A stretch of DNA of 64,000 bases from Bog-159 sp963843255 (GTDB lineage Bacteria > Acidobacteriota > Terriglobia > Bryobacterales > Bryobacteraceae). The position numbers and the translations under genes are program-made. The first letter of the stretch is position 1, and every line of letters begins with the position of its first letter. The DNA lies in assembly GCA_963843255.1 (NCBI GenBank), contig CAWJJQ010000002.1:310001-374000 (forward strand), given 5' to 3'. Below, piece after piece: positions 29,774 to 38,850 of the stretch. The notes beneath the pieces are model-generated. The model saw only the letters and a list, made by a program, of their open reading frames with translations. It did not search any database and was not told where the DNA came from.

Positions 29774-30732
29774 CCTCGAGCCACATCCACCAAGTCAGCA
29801 AACACGCCGTACGCCGTCTGATCCACGCCAGGCGAGATCGACACCACGCCGATCGTCCCCATCAGATCGGTGTGCAGCAGTAGCAGGTTCGAAGTTCCTT
29901 CGGTACAGGCAAGGGGGTCGGTTCTTTCCAGCACCTCGGCGCGCACGCGCAGCGAAATGCCTTCGGTGGAGCGGCGGGCGCGGCTGACGAGACGCACGGT
30001 TTTGCCCGCGCGCGCCAGTTCGGCCACGCGCTCCGGCGTGAGCCGGGTGATGCCGCGCGTAGAGACCGCCTGCGGGGTGGTGCGGGCATCCATCAGTACG
30101 TTGGCGAGAGCGGCGGTCTTGGCGGCCGAGTCCCAGCCCTCCACGTCGAAACTGGCATCGGCCTCCGCTACGCCGAGGCGGCGCGCCACAGCCAGTCCGT
30201 CCTCGAACGAGCCGCCCTTTTCCATGGCCTCGATCACCAGCTTCGAAGTGGAATTGAGCACGCCGGTAAAACCTTGCACGGTGACGCCGGGCAGCGTGTG
30301 GCGGACCAGGTTAAAGACCGGCGCCCCATCCATCACGGTGGATTCGAAACGGAACTGCACCCCGTGGCGCGCGGCCAAGTCACGGAGGTCCGCGTAGGCA
30401 TGTGCGATGGGACCCTTGTTCGCGGTCACCACGTGCATGCGCCGTGCGAGGGCCGCACGGATATGGGAGATGGCCGGCTCGCCTGTGGCGGGGTTCAGGG
30501 TGGTGAGTTCGACGGCGATATCCGCTTTGGCGCGATCCAGAAATTCTTCGACGGAGGCGACGCCCGGACCGAACACCGGGTCGAGGGACACGCCGCGCTC
30601 CGCTACTACGGTACCGTGGCGCGCGGTGTGAATGCCGGTGATGCGAAACGGAAACCGGGTGTGCTGTTTGCGCAGCAGGCGCGCCAGCGCACGGCCCACA
30701 TTGCCATAGCCGATCAACGCCAGGCGCTTCAC
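29770..30732 (-). CDS. hom: Homoserine dehydrogenase (no ACT domain)
   Basis: 320 residues from a GTG at 30732, which overlaps the upstream stop (GTGA). The N-terminal NAD(P) domain has LALIGYGNVGRALARLL, followed by VTANKGPIAHAY, GVLNSTSKLVIEAMEKGGSF and the catalytic region VARRLGVAEADASFDVEGWD. It reduces aspartate semialdehyde to homoserine for Thr and Met synthesis. The length lacks the C-terminal ACT domain of many bacterial enzymes, so feedback control by threonine through ACT is not expected. It ends at the junction with the vapBC remnant. Confidence 0.92.
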   Translation of the reverse strand: MKRLALIGYGNVGRALARLLRKQHTRFPFRITGIHTARHGTVVAERGVSLDPVFGPGVASVEEFLDRAKADIAVELTTLNPATGEPAISHIRAALARRMHVVTANKGPIAHAYADLRDLAARHGVQFRFESTVMDGAPVFNLVRHTLPGVTVQGFTGVLNSTSKLVIEAMEKGGSFEDGLAVARRLGVAEADASFDVEGWDSAAKTAALANVLMDARTTPQAVSTRGITRLTPERVAELARAGKTVRLVSRARRSTEGISLRVRAEVLERTDPLACTEGTSNLLLLHTDLMGTIGVVSISPGVDQTAYGVFADLVDVARG

Positions 30733-31496
30733 TTTTTTTCGGCGTCCCGCGTAGTCTGCAGGGTGGCGGTCAAGCCTTCGCGTTCGATGGTGTGGGTAGA
30801 GGAGACGAACAGCATGCCGATAATGGGGGGCAGGCCGCGCGTGAGCGAGGTGGTTTCGCACTCGACGTAAACGCCGCCATCGCGTTGTTCCAGCCGCCAG
30901 TAGCCGTTCAGACGCCACAGATAGCCGGAGCCTTTTCCGGGCGGCAGCTCGTGCTGTTTGGGCTTGCCGTAATCCTCTATTTCAACGACGCGGGTGGTGC
31001 GGGTCTGGCAGGTCCAGCGTGTGGGATCGACCTGCTGGTAGTGGGCATCGAAGTCAGTACGGAATACGCCGTTGATGGGGCCGTTCTTCAGCAGGCGCAG
31101 GCGGTAGTATTTAAAATCGTTGCCATTGTGCGCGAGCAATTTCGAATCGGGCACGTCCTTGTAGATGTTTTTGTGATGGTCGTAATCCTGCAGGACGGCC
31201 AGCGTCTTCTCCAGAGTCGCGCCGGGAATGAAGATGGCGCCCACCCAGTCGTGAATCGACGCTCCCGCAACAAAGGTGTCGCCATCGCCTTTCCATGGTT
31301 CAACCGCGACCCCACCCTGCTTCACCAGTTTGAGCCGATCGGGCGAGCCATCCACCCACAGGAACGGTTTGGTGGAGGCCAGGCGCGCCTCGGTATTGTG
31401 GATATATTGGTCGTAGGCTTGGACAGCCTCGGGTTTCAGTTCCGCCGCCACGCATACGGAGGCGGCCACCAGGACGGTAGCCAGCGCGCGAGTCAC
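30729..31496 (-). CDS. Secreted START/SRPBCC-like protein, hypothetical
   Basis: 255 residues from the GTG at 31496, giving a signal peptide VTRALATVLVAASVCVAAEL. The rest alternates strands and helices as in polyketide-cyclase/START-like ligand-binding proteins (GATLEKTLAVLQDYDHHKNI, LLKNGPINGVFRTDFD, YLWRLNGYWRLEQRDGGVYVECE). The function is unknown; a lipid-binding role is only a guess from the fold. The GTG overlaps the stop of the membrane protein upstream, and its own stop overlaps the hom start. Confidence 0.75.
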   Translation of the reverse strand: MTRALATVLVAASVCVAAELKPEAVQAYDQYIHNTEARLASTKPFLWVDGSPDRLKLVKQGGVAVEPWKGDGDTFVAGASIHDWVGAIFIPGATLEKTLAVLQDYDHHKNIYKDVPDSKLLAHNGNDFKYYRLRLLKNGPINGVFRTDFDAHYQQVDPTRWTCQTRTTRVVEIEDYGKPKQHELPPGKGSGYLWRLNGYWRLEQRDGGVYVECETTSLTRGLPPIIGMLFVSSTHTIEREGLTATLQTTRDAEKK

Positions 31497-32158
31497 ACCG
31501 AATTGTAGCAGGCCGGGCGGAGGCGGTTCGTCCAATAAGCCCAGGCGACAATCAGGGAGAAAAAAATCAGGCTGCTGAGGGCCATCGCGCGCGGGTTGGG
31601 CGGCGATGGACCGGCGATATTTGCGCGCCAAGCTAGGGTCAGGAGCGCGATCACGATCCAGAACGCGTAGATGCCGGCGCGTCCGGTGGCGCGGGTGGCG
31701 CGAACGTAGATGACGATGGCGGCGAGCCACAGGCCGCCTTCCACCACCAGCGTGGCAGCGGTGGAATTCCAGAGGCCCAGCCCGTAATGTTGCGCCAAGC
31801 CGGGCGCAAGCGGCATATCCGGGCGATGGCTGATGAAATCGAGCAGCCAGTGGCTTAACACGGCCGCAAACAGAACGACGGCGCCCGGAACGTAGCGGCG
31901 CACAGAGTAATACGCGGCTGCCAGCAGGGCGCCCCAAAGGGCGTTCATCAGCAGGCTGTGGCTGAAAGCGATATTCACGGCGTCGAGATAATTCACGGCG
32001 CCGCGGCCCGGCAGGATGGCAACCTGTTCCAGCCCGGCCAGCAGAAAGATGCACCACAACAGGTCCGGGAGCAGGGCCGCCAGTACCAGGGTGCCCAGAG
32101 AAACCCGCGGCGTTAAGCGCTTGGCAGCCAGGCCTACTGCCACGTGTCCGACGAGCAT
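31493..32158 (-). CDS. DUF457/YdjM-like multi-pass membrane protein
   Basis: 221 residues from the ATG at 32158 (MLVGHVAVGLAAKRL). About five to six transmembrane helices are seen, with early AALLPDLLW and a mid-protein FAAVLSHWLLDFISHRPDMP. The His/Asp pattern GH...PD...SHWLLDFISH is that of membrane-bound putative metal-dependent hydrolases (YdjM/DUF457 group). Its start overlaps the preceding gene by 25 bp and its stop overlaps the SRPBCC gene, so it belongs to one overlapping chain. Confidence 0.78.
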   Translation of the reverse strand: MLVGHVAVGLAAKRLTPRVSLGTLVLAALLPDLLWCIFLLAGLEQVAILPGRGAVNYLDAVNIAFSHSLLMNALWGALLAAAYYSVRRYVPGAVVLFAAVLSHWLLDFISHRPDMPLAPGLAQHYGLGLWNSTAATLVVEGGLWLAAIVIYVRATRATGRAGIYAFWIVIALLTLAWRANIAGPSPPNPRAMALSSLIFFSLIVAWAYWTNRLRPACYNSV

Positions 32159-32424
32159 GGATTGCCTCCGAACCAGGCTTGGCGCGAGACGCCGGCAGGC
32201 CGCATCATGCGTACGTCCGGCAGGCTGCGGCCGCGAACGTTTTTCGCGGTAAAGAACTTGGCGCACCATTCGGGTACAAGGGCAAACAGCAGACCGGCCA
32301 ACTCGGCGGCGCGGCTGCCCCCCGCAGCGGCCGCCTGATCATAAGCCGCCAGCATCTCGGCTGCGAAGGCCGCACGAAAGTCGTACGGATACCATCGCAG
32401 AACAGTGCGGTAAAGGCCTCTCAT
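32134..32424 (-). CDS. Small protein downstream of PadR regulator
   Basis: 96 residues. The start MRGLYRTVLRWYPYDFRAAFAAEMLAAYDQA resembles the short N-terminal segment (LY.r.LR.yP..FR..fg.EM...f) that precedes the membrane part of many acidobacterial ADOP permeases, here as a free protein. The C-terminal third is low in recognisable structure. The ATG overlaps the padR stop (ATGA), so the two are translationally coupled, and the ADOP permease itself starts divergently on the other side of padR. Confidence 0.6.
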   Translation of the reverse strand: MRGLYRTVLRWYPYDFRAAFAAEMLAAYDQAAAAGGSRAAELAGLLFALVPEWCAKFFTAKNVRGRSLPDVRMMRPAGVSRQAWFGGNPCSSDTWQ

Positions 32425-32756
32425 GCCATACCTCCCTCGCGCAGCCGGGCGCGGGCCACGCGCGTCAACTGCTTTATGCGCGCCAGCTCGAGCTGCAGTT
32501 GTTCTCGCCCGTCAGCGGTCAGCCGGTAGGCTTGTTTTTCGCGCGAAGTGTCGGCCTGCGCGAAGCGTTCGATCCAACCATCCTGGAGCAGCCGCCGCAG
32601 TGCACCGTACAGTGTGCCGGTGCTCAGCCGCACGCGGCCGCCGCTCAAGACGGCGATGTCCCGCATCAGCGCGTAGCCGTGGCGGGGCTGCCCGGCCAGG
32701 CTCGCCAGGATGAAGAAGACCGGCTCGCTAACCTGCCGTGTAACGACATGTCGCAT
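32421..32756 (-). CDS. PadR-family transcriptional regulator
   Basis: 111 residues. The winged-helix domain has PVFFILASLAGQPRHGYALM, VRLSTGTLYGALRRLLQDGWIE (recognition helix and GTLYGAL hallmark) and EKQAYRLTADGREQLQ as the wing, followed by a dimerisation helix. PadR proteins next to ADOP/MacB permeases usually repress them. A near-perfect palindrome covers its own start codon (32741-32763), consistent with autorepression and control of the divergent permease. Confidence 0.93.
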   Translation of the reverse strand: MRHVVTRQVSEPVFFILASLAGQPRHGYALMRDIAVLSGGRVRLSTGTLYGALRRLLQDGWIERFAQADTSREKQAYRLTADGREQLQLELARIKQLTRVARARLREGGMA

Positions 32757-32763
32757 GACGTTA
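32741..32763. promoter_or_regulatory. Probable PadR operator
   Basis: TAACGACATG (32741-32750), a 3-bp spacer, then CATGACGTTA (32754-32763): a 10-bp inverted repeat with one mismatched pair. It overlaps the first codons of padR and lies about 60 bp before the divergent ADOP permease. The core ATG...CAT symmetry fits known PadR sites (ATGT-N8-ACAT), but the assignment is inference. Confidence 0.55.
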
Positions 32764-32824
32764 TATTAGCACGGCCTCGCGATAAGCGCTAACCAACTTC
32801 GCCGGGCGCGCGTCAAAGCCGAAT

Positions 32825-35359
32825 ATGCCCGCCATGTCCGAACTGCGCAGCGATTTCGTTTATGGGGTCCGGCTACTGGCCAAGAGCCCCGGTTTTACAG
32901 CCGTAGCGGTGATGTCGCTAGCGCTGGGAATCGGCGCCAACACCGCCATTTTCAGCCTGATCGACACGGTGCTGCTGAAGATGCTGCCGGTGAAAGATCC
33001 GCAGCAACTGGTGGTCTTGACGGACCCCAGCTCGGCGGGCGTAAGCATCGGGACGTCCACCGGTGAGCGCAATTTGCTCTCGAACCGCGAGTTCGAAGCT
33101 ATGCGCGACCGGACGCAGGTGTTCTCGGGCCTGATCGCGGTCCAAAGCGATATGGACACAAGCAACGCCAGCGTGGACGGGAAGGCTCCGGAAGAAATGC
33201 GCACCAGGCTGGTCAGCGGCGGCTATTTTACAGTGCTGGGAGCGGGCGCGGCGATCGGCCGGATGTTCACTTCGGCCGACGAGCGGGGACCGGGCAGCGC
33301 GCCCTACGCGGTAATGAGCTACGCCTTCTGGCAGCGCCGTTTCGGCGGATCGCCGGCAGTGCTCGACACGCACATCCGTATCGCCAAAGCCAATCTGACC
33401 GTGATCGGCGTGGCGCAACCGCACTTCAATGGCGAAAACGTGGGCGACGCCCCGGACCTCTGGATTCCGCTGGCCATGCAGCCGCAGATGATGCCGGGCC
33501 GCATGTGGCTGGAAGACGATTCCACCTACATCGCTGCGAAAGTGATGTGGCTGCAGGCCATCGGGCGCCTGAAGCCTGGTGTATCGCGACGGCAGGCGCA
33601 GGCCAACGTGGATGTGGTTTTCAAGCAACTGATCAACGAGGAATTCTCGAAGCTCAGCCAGAGCCAGCCGGATCTCATAAGGCAGAACCTGGTCCTGCAC
33701 GACGCAGCCAACGGCCTATCCACCCTGCGCGGCGATTTTGCCGACCCGCTGTACGTGTTGATGGCGGTGGTGGGGCTGGTGCTGGTGATCGCCTGCGCCA
33801 ACGTGGCGAACCTGCTGCTGGCGCGGGCCACCTCGCGGCAGAAGGAGATGGGAGTACGGCTGGCGCTGGGCGCGGGGCGGGCGCGCATTATCCGGCAATT
33901 TCTGACCGAGAGCCTGACGCTTTCGATCGCCGGCGGAATCCTGGGCAGCGTAATCGCGGTGTATGGCGTGCGGCTCCTGGTGGCTATGGTGCGGAGCAGC
34001 CCGGGCGCGTTGATGCTGGACGTCCGGCCCGACCCGCGCGTTCTTGTGTTCACCATCGGCATCTCGCTGCTTACGGGCCTGATATTCGGCCTGGCGCCGG
34101 CTTGGCGATCCTCCCGCATCAACGTCAGCAGCACGTTGAAAGAAGCCGGCCGCGGCCTGACCGGCAGCGCGGGAAAGATAGGCGCCGGTAAGATGCTGGT
34201 GATCTGCCAGATCGCGCTGTCGGTGATGCTGCTGATCGGCGCCGGATGGTTTATCCGCACGCTGCGCAACCTGGAAAACGTGGACCTGGGCTATCCGCGC
34301 GACAAACTGGTGATCGTCCGCGCCGATTTCCTGGTGGCGGGATATAAAGACGAGCGCCTGCCGACCGCCTTCAACGAAGTACGCGAGCGCCTGGTCCGCA
34401 TCCCCGGCGTGCGGGCGGTGGCGTTCTCACAGAACGGGCTGTTCAGCGGCACGGAGTCCGGCGACCGCATCACGGTGGAGGGCTACAAAGCGCAGAAGCC
34501 CGCGGACCTGGCCGCGCGGTTCGACCAGGTGGGGCCGAACTACTTCGGCGCCGTCGGCATCCCCATCCTGCTGGGCCGCGACATCGGGCCGCAAGACGTG
34601 GACTCCGCCGAAGCCGTCTGCGTGGTGAACGAGGCTTTTGCCAAATTCTATTACGGCGGGCAGAACCCCATCGGCAGGCATGTGACGGATGAATTTCCGG
34701 ATACGCACAAGACGTTCACCATCGTAGGCGTAGCGCGCGATGCGCGGGATCATAACCTGCGCGGTGCCGTACCCCGGCGCTTCTATCTCTCGGCGCTCCA
34801 GAAACTCGGCGAGTTCTCACCCTTCATGAATTACGAAGTCCGGACATTTGGCGAGCCGGGGGCGGTGATCCAGGCGGCGCGTAAGGCCATTACCGCCTTC
34901 GATCCGGCGATCGACATCGGCAGCGACAAGCCGCTGGCTGAGACACTCGACGAAAATCTGCGGCAGCAACGCATCATCGCGCAACTGTGCGGCGTTTTCG
35001 GCGGCCTGGCGCTATTGCTGGCCGCGATCGGCTTGTACGGCGTGCTGTCGTACGCGGTGGCGCAGCGCACCAACGAGATCGGCATCCGGATGGCGCTGGG
35101 CGCGGAGCGCGGCAGAGTCGTGGGCATGGTGCTAAAGGAGACGGGCGTGCTCATCGCCGTCGGGCTGGCGGCGGGCGTGCCGGCCAGCCTGGTTTGCGCG
35201 CGCCTCATCGAAAGCAAGCTCTTCGGCTTGAAACCGGCGGACCCCGTTACGCTGGGGGCTGCGGTAGGAATCATGATCGCGGTGGCGATTGTGTCAGGCT
35301 ACCTGCCGGCGCGGCGGGCATCCAAAGTCGATCCGCTGATTGCGCTGCGATACGAGTAG
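32825..35359 (+). CDS. ADOP-type MacB/FtsX permease
   Basis: 844 residues of the ABC permease type typical of Acidobacteria: an N-terminal helix with FVYGVRLLAKSPGFTAVAVM and LGIGANTAIFSLIDTVLL, a large MacB_PCD periplasmic domain, an FtsX block with ACANVANLLLARATSRQKEMGVR, a second periplasmic domain and a final FtsX block ending YLPARRASKVDPLIALRYE. The two permease halves are fused in one chain. There is no ATPase gene next to it. MacB-like proteins move substrates by mechanotransmission; the substrate is unknown. A second in-frame ATG at 32834 is also possible. Confidence 0.92.
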   Translation: MPAMSELRSDFVYGVRLLAKSPGFTAVAVMSLALGIGANTAIFSLIDTVLLKMLPVKDPQQLVVLTDPSSAGVSIGTSTGERNLLSNREFEAMRDRTQVFSGLIAVQSDMDTSNASVDGKAPEEMRTRLVSGGYFTVLGAGAAIGRMFTSADERGPGSAPYAVMSYAFWQRRFGGSPAVLDTHIRIAKANLTVIGVAQPHFNGENVGDAPDLWIPLAMQPQMMPGRMWLEDDSTYIAAKVMWLQAIGRLKPGVSRRQAQANVDVVFKQLINEEFSKLSQSQPDLIRQNLVLHDAANGLSTLRGDFADPLYVLMAVVGLVLVIACANVANLLLARATSRQKEMGVRLALGAGRARIIRQFLTESLTLSIAGGILGSVIAVYGVRLLVAMVRSSPGALMLDVRPDPRVLVFTIGISLLTGLIFGLAPAWRSSRINVSSTLKEAGRGLTGSAGKIGAGKMLVICQIALSVMLLIGAGWFIRTLRNLENVDLGYPRDKLVIVRADFLVAGYKDERLPTAFNEVRERLVRIPGVRAVAFSQNGLFSGTESGDRITVEGYKAQKPADLAARFDQVGPNYFGAVGIPILLGRDIGPQDVDSAEAVCVVNEAFAKFYYGGQNPIGRHVTDEFPDTHKTFTIVGVARDARDHNLRGAVPRRFYLSALQKLGEFSPFMNYEVRTFGEPGAVIQAARKAITAFDPAIDIGSDKPLAETLDENLRQQRIIAQLCGVFGGLALLLAAIGLYGVLSYAVAQRTNEIGIRMALGAERGRVVGMVLKETGVLIAVGLAAGVPASLVCARLIESKLFGLKPADPVTLGAAVGIMIAVAIVSGYLPARRASKVDPLIALRYE

Positions 35360-35455
35360 ATCAACCCTGGACGACCCACTAGTACCAGTTCCAGGGCACT
35401 CGGCGCGAGTTTCGTGCTATCTTCGGTCGATACCCACCTTCGACCCGGGGAACTC

Positions 35456-36730
35456 ATGAACAAATCATCTCTGACAATCGCATTTCTACTGGCCTGCCTG
35501 TCCACGCAGGCTTGGGGCGTTACAGCCACATACACAAACAGCACCCAAAACGTGACTCTGACCGGGCTCGGCGGCAGTAATGGAGTGGGGCAAAGCCTGG
35601 TCACGTGGGGCACCTGCGCGTTCGACGGGACCAATACGAACTGCACCGTTACGGCCCCGTACACGGGGGTCGGCGGCGGCGGGACAATCTCGATCGTGTT
35701 CAGTTACCGCGGCAACGGTGCCACGCCGTTTACCGCGAATTCGATTTCGGCCGGCAGCGACGAGATTAGGTTCGGACTGCAGCCCGGTAATTCGGGGAGC
35801 ATCACGGTTAGCCTCCAGGAGAGCACAGGAGCGAACGTCACGTTTCTTACCGACAATTTCGTTTTCCTTTACGCTGTGGGCGCTACGTGCACGGGGTGTG
35901 GTTCTCAATGCGCGGTCGGACAAGTGGGGCTGACGCCGAACGCCACGATCACCGGACCGGTCTACGGAACGTTCGACCAGACGCCCGTGATCGGGGCTGC
36001 GATCACCGCGAGCGCTTACGGCGCATTCACGTCCATCGCGCCAGCGACTTGGGTGGAGATCTACGGCACCAACCTGGCAAACGTACAGTCGCAGACCTGG
36101 AGCGGGAGCGATTTTCAGGGCAACCTGGCGCCGTCGGCGCTGGGCCAGACAACCGTGACGGTGGGCGGCCAATCGGCCTATATCGACTATGTCAGCCCCA
36201 CGCAGGTGAACGTGCAGGTGCCGTCGAATACCGGCACCGGACAGCAGGCGGTGGTGGTGACCACCCCTGGCGGCACTAGCGCGGCGTACTCGATCAACGT
36301 GAACGCCAACGAGCCAGGGCTGCTGGCGCCCGCTGTCTTGAAGGAGGCGGCCGGCCAGTACGTGGTCGCGCTCGCATCCGACCAGGTCACGTACATACTT
36401 CCGCCGGGCCTGGTAAGCGGGTTGCCGGCGAGGCGCGCGAAACCGGGCGATGCGATCATCTTTTACGGGATCGGTTTCGGGCCGGTTACGCCGGACAGTC
36501 CGGCTGGACTAATCGTCACCCAGTTGAACCAAATCAATGCCAAGGTCGAGGTGTCGTTTGGTGGAGTGCCCGCAACGGTATCCTACGACGGGCTAGCGGG
36601 CGGATATCTGGGGCTTTACCAGTTCAACGTGGTGGTGCCGAACGTACCGGCCAGCGACAGCGTGCCGGTGACCTTCTCGGTGAACGGCACGCCTGTGACG
36701 CAGACGCTAATCACCGCGATTACGAACTAG
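35456..36730 (+). CDS. Secreted Solibacter-type protein with TIGR03437 domain
   Basis: 424 residues from the ATG at 35456 (MNKSSLTIAFLLACLSTQAWG, a Sec signal). The N-terminal third is a Thr/Gly/Asn-rich beta domain; the C-terminal ~230 residues contain an IPT/TIG-like part (WVEIYGTNLANV, VTVGGQSAYIDYVSPTQVNV) and the TIGR03437 pattern (IIFYGIGFGPVTPDSPAG, YLGLYQFNVVVPNVPASDSV). This domain occurs in dozens of copies in Solibacter genomes. The role is unknown, probably surface or matrix exposed. Confidence 0.85.
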   Translation: MNKSSLTIAFLLACLSTQAWGVTATYTNSTQNVTLTGLGGSNGVGQSLVTWGTCAFDGTNTNCTVTAPYTGVGGGGTISIVFSYRGNGATPFTANSISAGSDEIRFGLQPGNSGSITVSLQESTGANVTFLTDNFVFLYAVGATCTGCGSQCAVGQVGLTPNATITGPVYGTFDQTPVIGAAITASAYGAFTSIAPATWVEIYGTNLANVQSQTWSGSDFQGNLAPSALGQTTVTVGGQSAYIDYVSPTQVNVQVPSNTGTGQQAVVVTTPGGTSAAYSINVNANEPGLLAPAVLKEAAGQYVVALASDQVTYILPPGLVSGLPARRAKPGDAIIFYGIGFGPVTPDSPAGLIVTQLNQINAKVEVSFGGVPATVSYDGLAGGYLGLYQFNVVVPNVPASDSVPVTFSVNGTPVTQTLITAITN

Positions 36731-36733
36731 GGT

Positions 36734-38194
36734 TCAGAACCAGCGGCTCATGATGACTTTTTGTTCGGTGTAGAAGGCGATGGCATCGCGGCCGTGCGCG
36801 TGCAAATCGCCGTAAAACGAATTTTTCCAGCCGGAGAAGGGGAAGAAGGCCATAGGCGCGGCAACGCCCACGTTCACGCCGACCATCCCTACTTCGACGC
36901 GCGAGGCGTATTCGCGGGCGGACTTGCCATCCGCGGTGAAGATGGACGTGGTGTTGCCGAAAGCCGAGCGATTCACCAAATCGATCGCTTCGTCCAGATC
37001 GTTCACGTGGATCACGCTGAGCACGGGACCGAAAATTTCCTCGCGCGCGATGGTCATGCCGGACGCGACTTCGTCGAAAACCGTGGGACCCAGGAAATAG
37101 CCATCGGAGCCGGGCATGCGCTCGCGCCCGTCCACTAATAGTTTGGCGCCTTCCGCCACGCCTTTTTCGATATAGCCAAGCACCCGCGCGCGATGGTCGG
37201 CGGTAACCAGCGGTCCCATTTCCGTGCCTGGCTCGCCCCCGTCGCCGATTCGTAATCCGCGCACCTTTTCCAGCAGCGCGGCGAGCAGCGGACGCGCGTC
37301 GCCCACCGCTACCAGGACACTCCCGGCCAGACAGCGCTCGCCGGCTGCGCCGAAAGCCGATCCCATGATGGCTTCGACGCTCTTCGACACATGCGCATCG
37401 GGCATCACCACCAAGTGATTTTTAGCGCCGCCCAACGCCTGCACGCGCTTGCCGTGGGCGGCCGCGGTCTGGTAAACGTATTTCGCCACCGGGCTCGACC
37501 CCACAAACGAGATGGCGCGTACCAGCGGATGCGCGAGCAATGCATCCACCGCCTCCCGCGAACCGTGCAGCAGGTTGAAGACGCCCGCGGGCAGGCCCGC
37601 ATCGTGCAGCAGTTCGGCGGTGCGGGTAGGGGTCAGCGGCACTTTTTCGGAAGGCTTCAGGATAAACGTGTTGCCGCAAGCGATGGCGAAGGGGAACATC
37701 CACATAGGCACCATGGCCGGAAAATTAAACGGCGTGATGCCGGCGCAAACGCCCAAGGGCTGGCGGATGGACTGGCAGTCGATCCCTTTCGAAACATTTT
37801 CGAGCGACTGGCCCATCATCAGGCTGGGCATGCCGCAGACCACTTCCACCATCTGTATGGCGCGGCGCACGCTGCCCGCGGCATCTTCCACGGTCTTGCC
37901 GTTCTCTGTGGAGAGGATGCGCGCGATTTCCGCGGCGTGTTTTTCGAGCAGGTCCTTGTAGCGATAGAAGACCTGCACCCGATCCACTACCGGCACCTCC
38001 CGCCATTTCAGGAACGCGGCATGCGCGGCGCGGGCGGCGCGATCCACATCTTCGGCGGCGGCGTAGGGGACCTGCGCGATGACCTGACCGGTCGCCGGAT
38101 TGGTGACCGGATGCAGATCGCGGCCGGGCGCTTCCACCCAGTTGCCATTGGTGTAGAACTGCAAGATGCGGACGGCTGTTTCCGTAGCGATCAT
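36734..38194 (-). CDS. mmsA: CoA-acylating methylmalonate-semialdehyde dehydrogenase
   Basis: 486 residues from the ATG at 38194. Aldehyde-dehydrogenase fold with ITPFNFPAMVPMWMFPFAIA, FVGSSPVAKYVY, the catalytic Cys in GERCLAGSV (C288) and PFSGWKNSFYGDLHAHGRDA near the end, all typical of MmsA/IolA, which converts (methyl)malonate semialdehyde to propionyl- or acetyl-CoA in valine and inositol breakdown. It stands alone here, so the pathway cannot be assigned. It is divergent from ppa. Confidence 0.93.
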   Translation of the reverse strand: MIATETAVRILQFYTNGNWVEAPGRDLHPVTNPATGQVIAQVPYAAAEDVDRAARAAHAAFLKWREVPVVDRVQVFYRYKDLLEKHAAEIARILSTENGKTVEDAAGSVRRAIQMVEVVCGMPSLMMGQSLENVSKGIDCQSIRQPLGVCAGITPFNFPAMVPMWMFPFAIACGNTFILKPSEKVPLTPTRTAELLHDAGLPAGVFNLLHGSREAVDALLAHPLVRAISFVGSSPVAKYVYQTAAAHGKRVQALGGAKNHLVVMPDAHVSKSVEAIMGSAFGAAGERCLAGSVLVAVGDARPLLAALLEKVRGLRIGDGGEPGTEMGPLVTADHRARVLGYIEKGVAEGAKLLVDGRERMPGSDGYFLGPTVFDEVASGMTIAREEIFGPVLSVIHVNDLDEAIDLVNRSAFGNTTSIFTADGKSAREYASRVEVGMVGVNVGVAAPMAFFPFSGWKNSFYGDLHAHGRDAIAFYTEQKVIMSRWF

Positions 38195-38256
38195 AGGGCG
38201 CCTCCGAAGGCCATGGATTATCGTACAACGGCCAGATGGCATACTGAAGGGACGTT

Positions 38257-38796
38257 ATGGATCTCAAGAAAATCAAGGCCGGCCAGAATCCGCCGGAGGA
38301 TGTGAACGTCATTATCGAGATTCCGCAAGGCGGTTTTCCGGTCAAGTACGAGATGGATAAAGAATCCGGCGCGATGTTTGTGGATCGCTTCCTGCACACG
38401 TCGATGGTGTATCCCGGCAACTACGGATTCATTCCGCATACGCTCTCCGCCGACGGAGATCCGATCGACGTTTTAGTAGTGGGGCAGTCGCCGGTCATTC
38501 CTGGCGCGATCATCCGGTCGCGGCCGGTGGGCGTTCTGCTGATGGAAGATGAAAAAGGGGTGGACGAAAAGATTCTAGCGGTCCCCGTAGAGGCGCTCTA
38601 CCCGTTCTACTCGAAGGTGGTCTCGTACCAGGATTTCCCGTCGATTCTTTCCGAGCAGGTTAAGCATTTTTTCCAGCACTACAAGGATCTGGAGAAGGGG
38701 AAGTGGGTGAAGGATTTGAAATGGGCGGGGCCGGAGGAAGCCAAACAGGCGATTAACGATGCGATCGCCCGGCAAAAATCTTCCGCGCAGCGATGA
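38257..38796 (+). CDS. ppa: Inorganic pyrophosphatase
   Basis: 179 residues, family I. It hydrolyses PPi to drive biosynthesis. The metal-binding signature is seen as GDPIDVLVV, with YEMDKESGAMFVDR and the late KKVSY-like VVSYQDFPSIL. The usual start MDLKKIKAGQNPPEDVNVIIEIP is seen. A candidate small RNA gene with its own promoter follows 20 bp downstream. Confidence 0.96.
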   Translation: MDLKKIKAGQNPPEDVNVIIEIPQGGFPVKYEMDKESGAMFVDRFLHTSMVYPGNYGFIPHTLSADGDPIDVLVVGQSPVIPGAIIRSRPVGVLLMEDEKGVDEKILAVPVEALYPFYSKVVSYQDFPSILSEQVKHFFQHYKDLEKGKWVKDLKWAGPEEAKQAINDAIARQKSSAQR

Positions 38797-38815
38797 TACA
38801 GACCTGTTTATCCGA

Positions 38816-38844
38816 TTGACATGCACGCGAAGCAAAGATACAAT
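38816..38844 (+). promoter_or_regulatory. Near-perfect sigma-70 promoter without a downstream protein gene
   Basis: TTGACA at 38816-38821, a 17-bp spacer, and TACAAT at 38839-38844. The nearest plus-strand coding sequence downstream is several kb away, and the minus-strand GH3 gene ends at 38936. In GC-rich DNA such a match is unlikely by chance. Confidence 0.7.
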
Positions 38845-38850
38845 CTAGTG

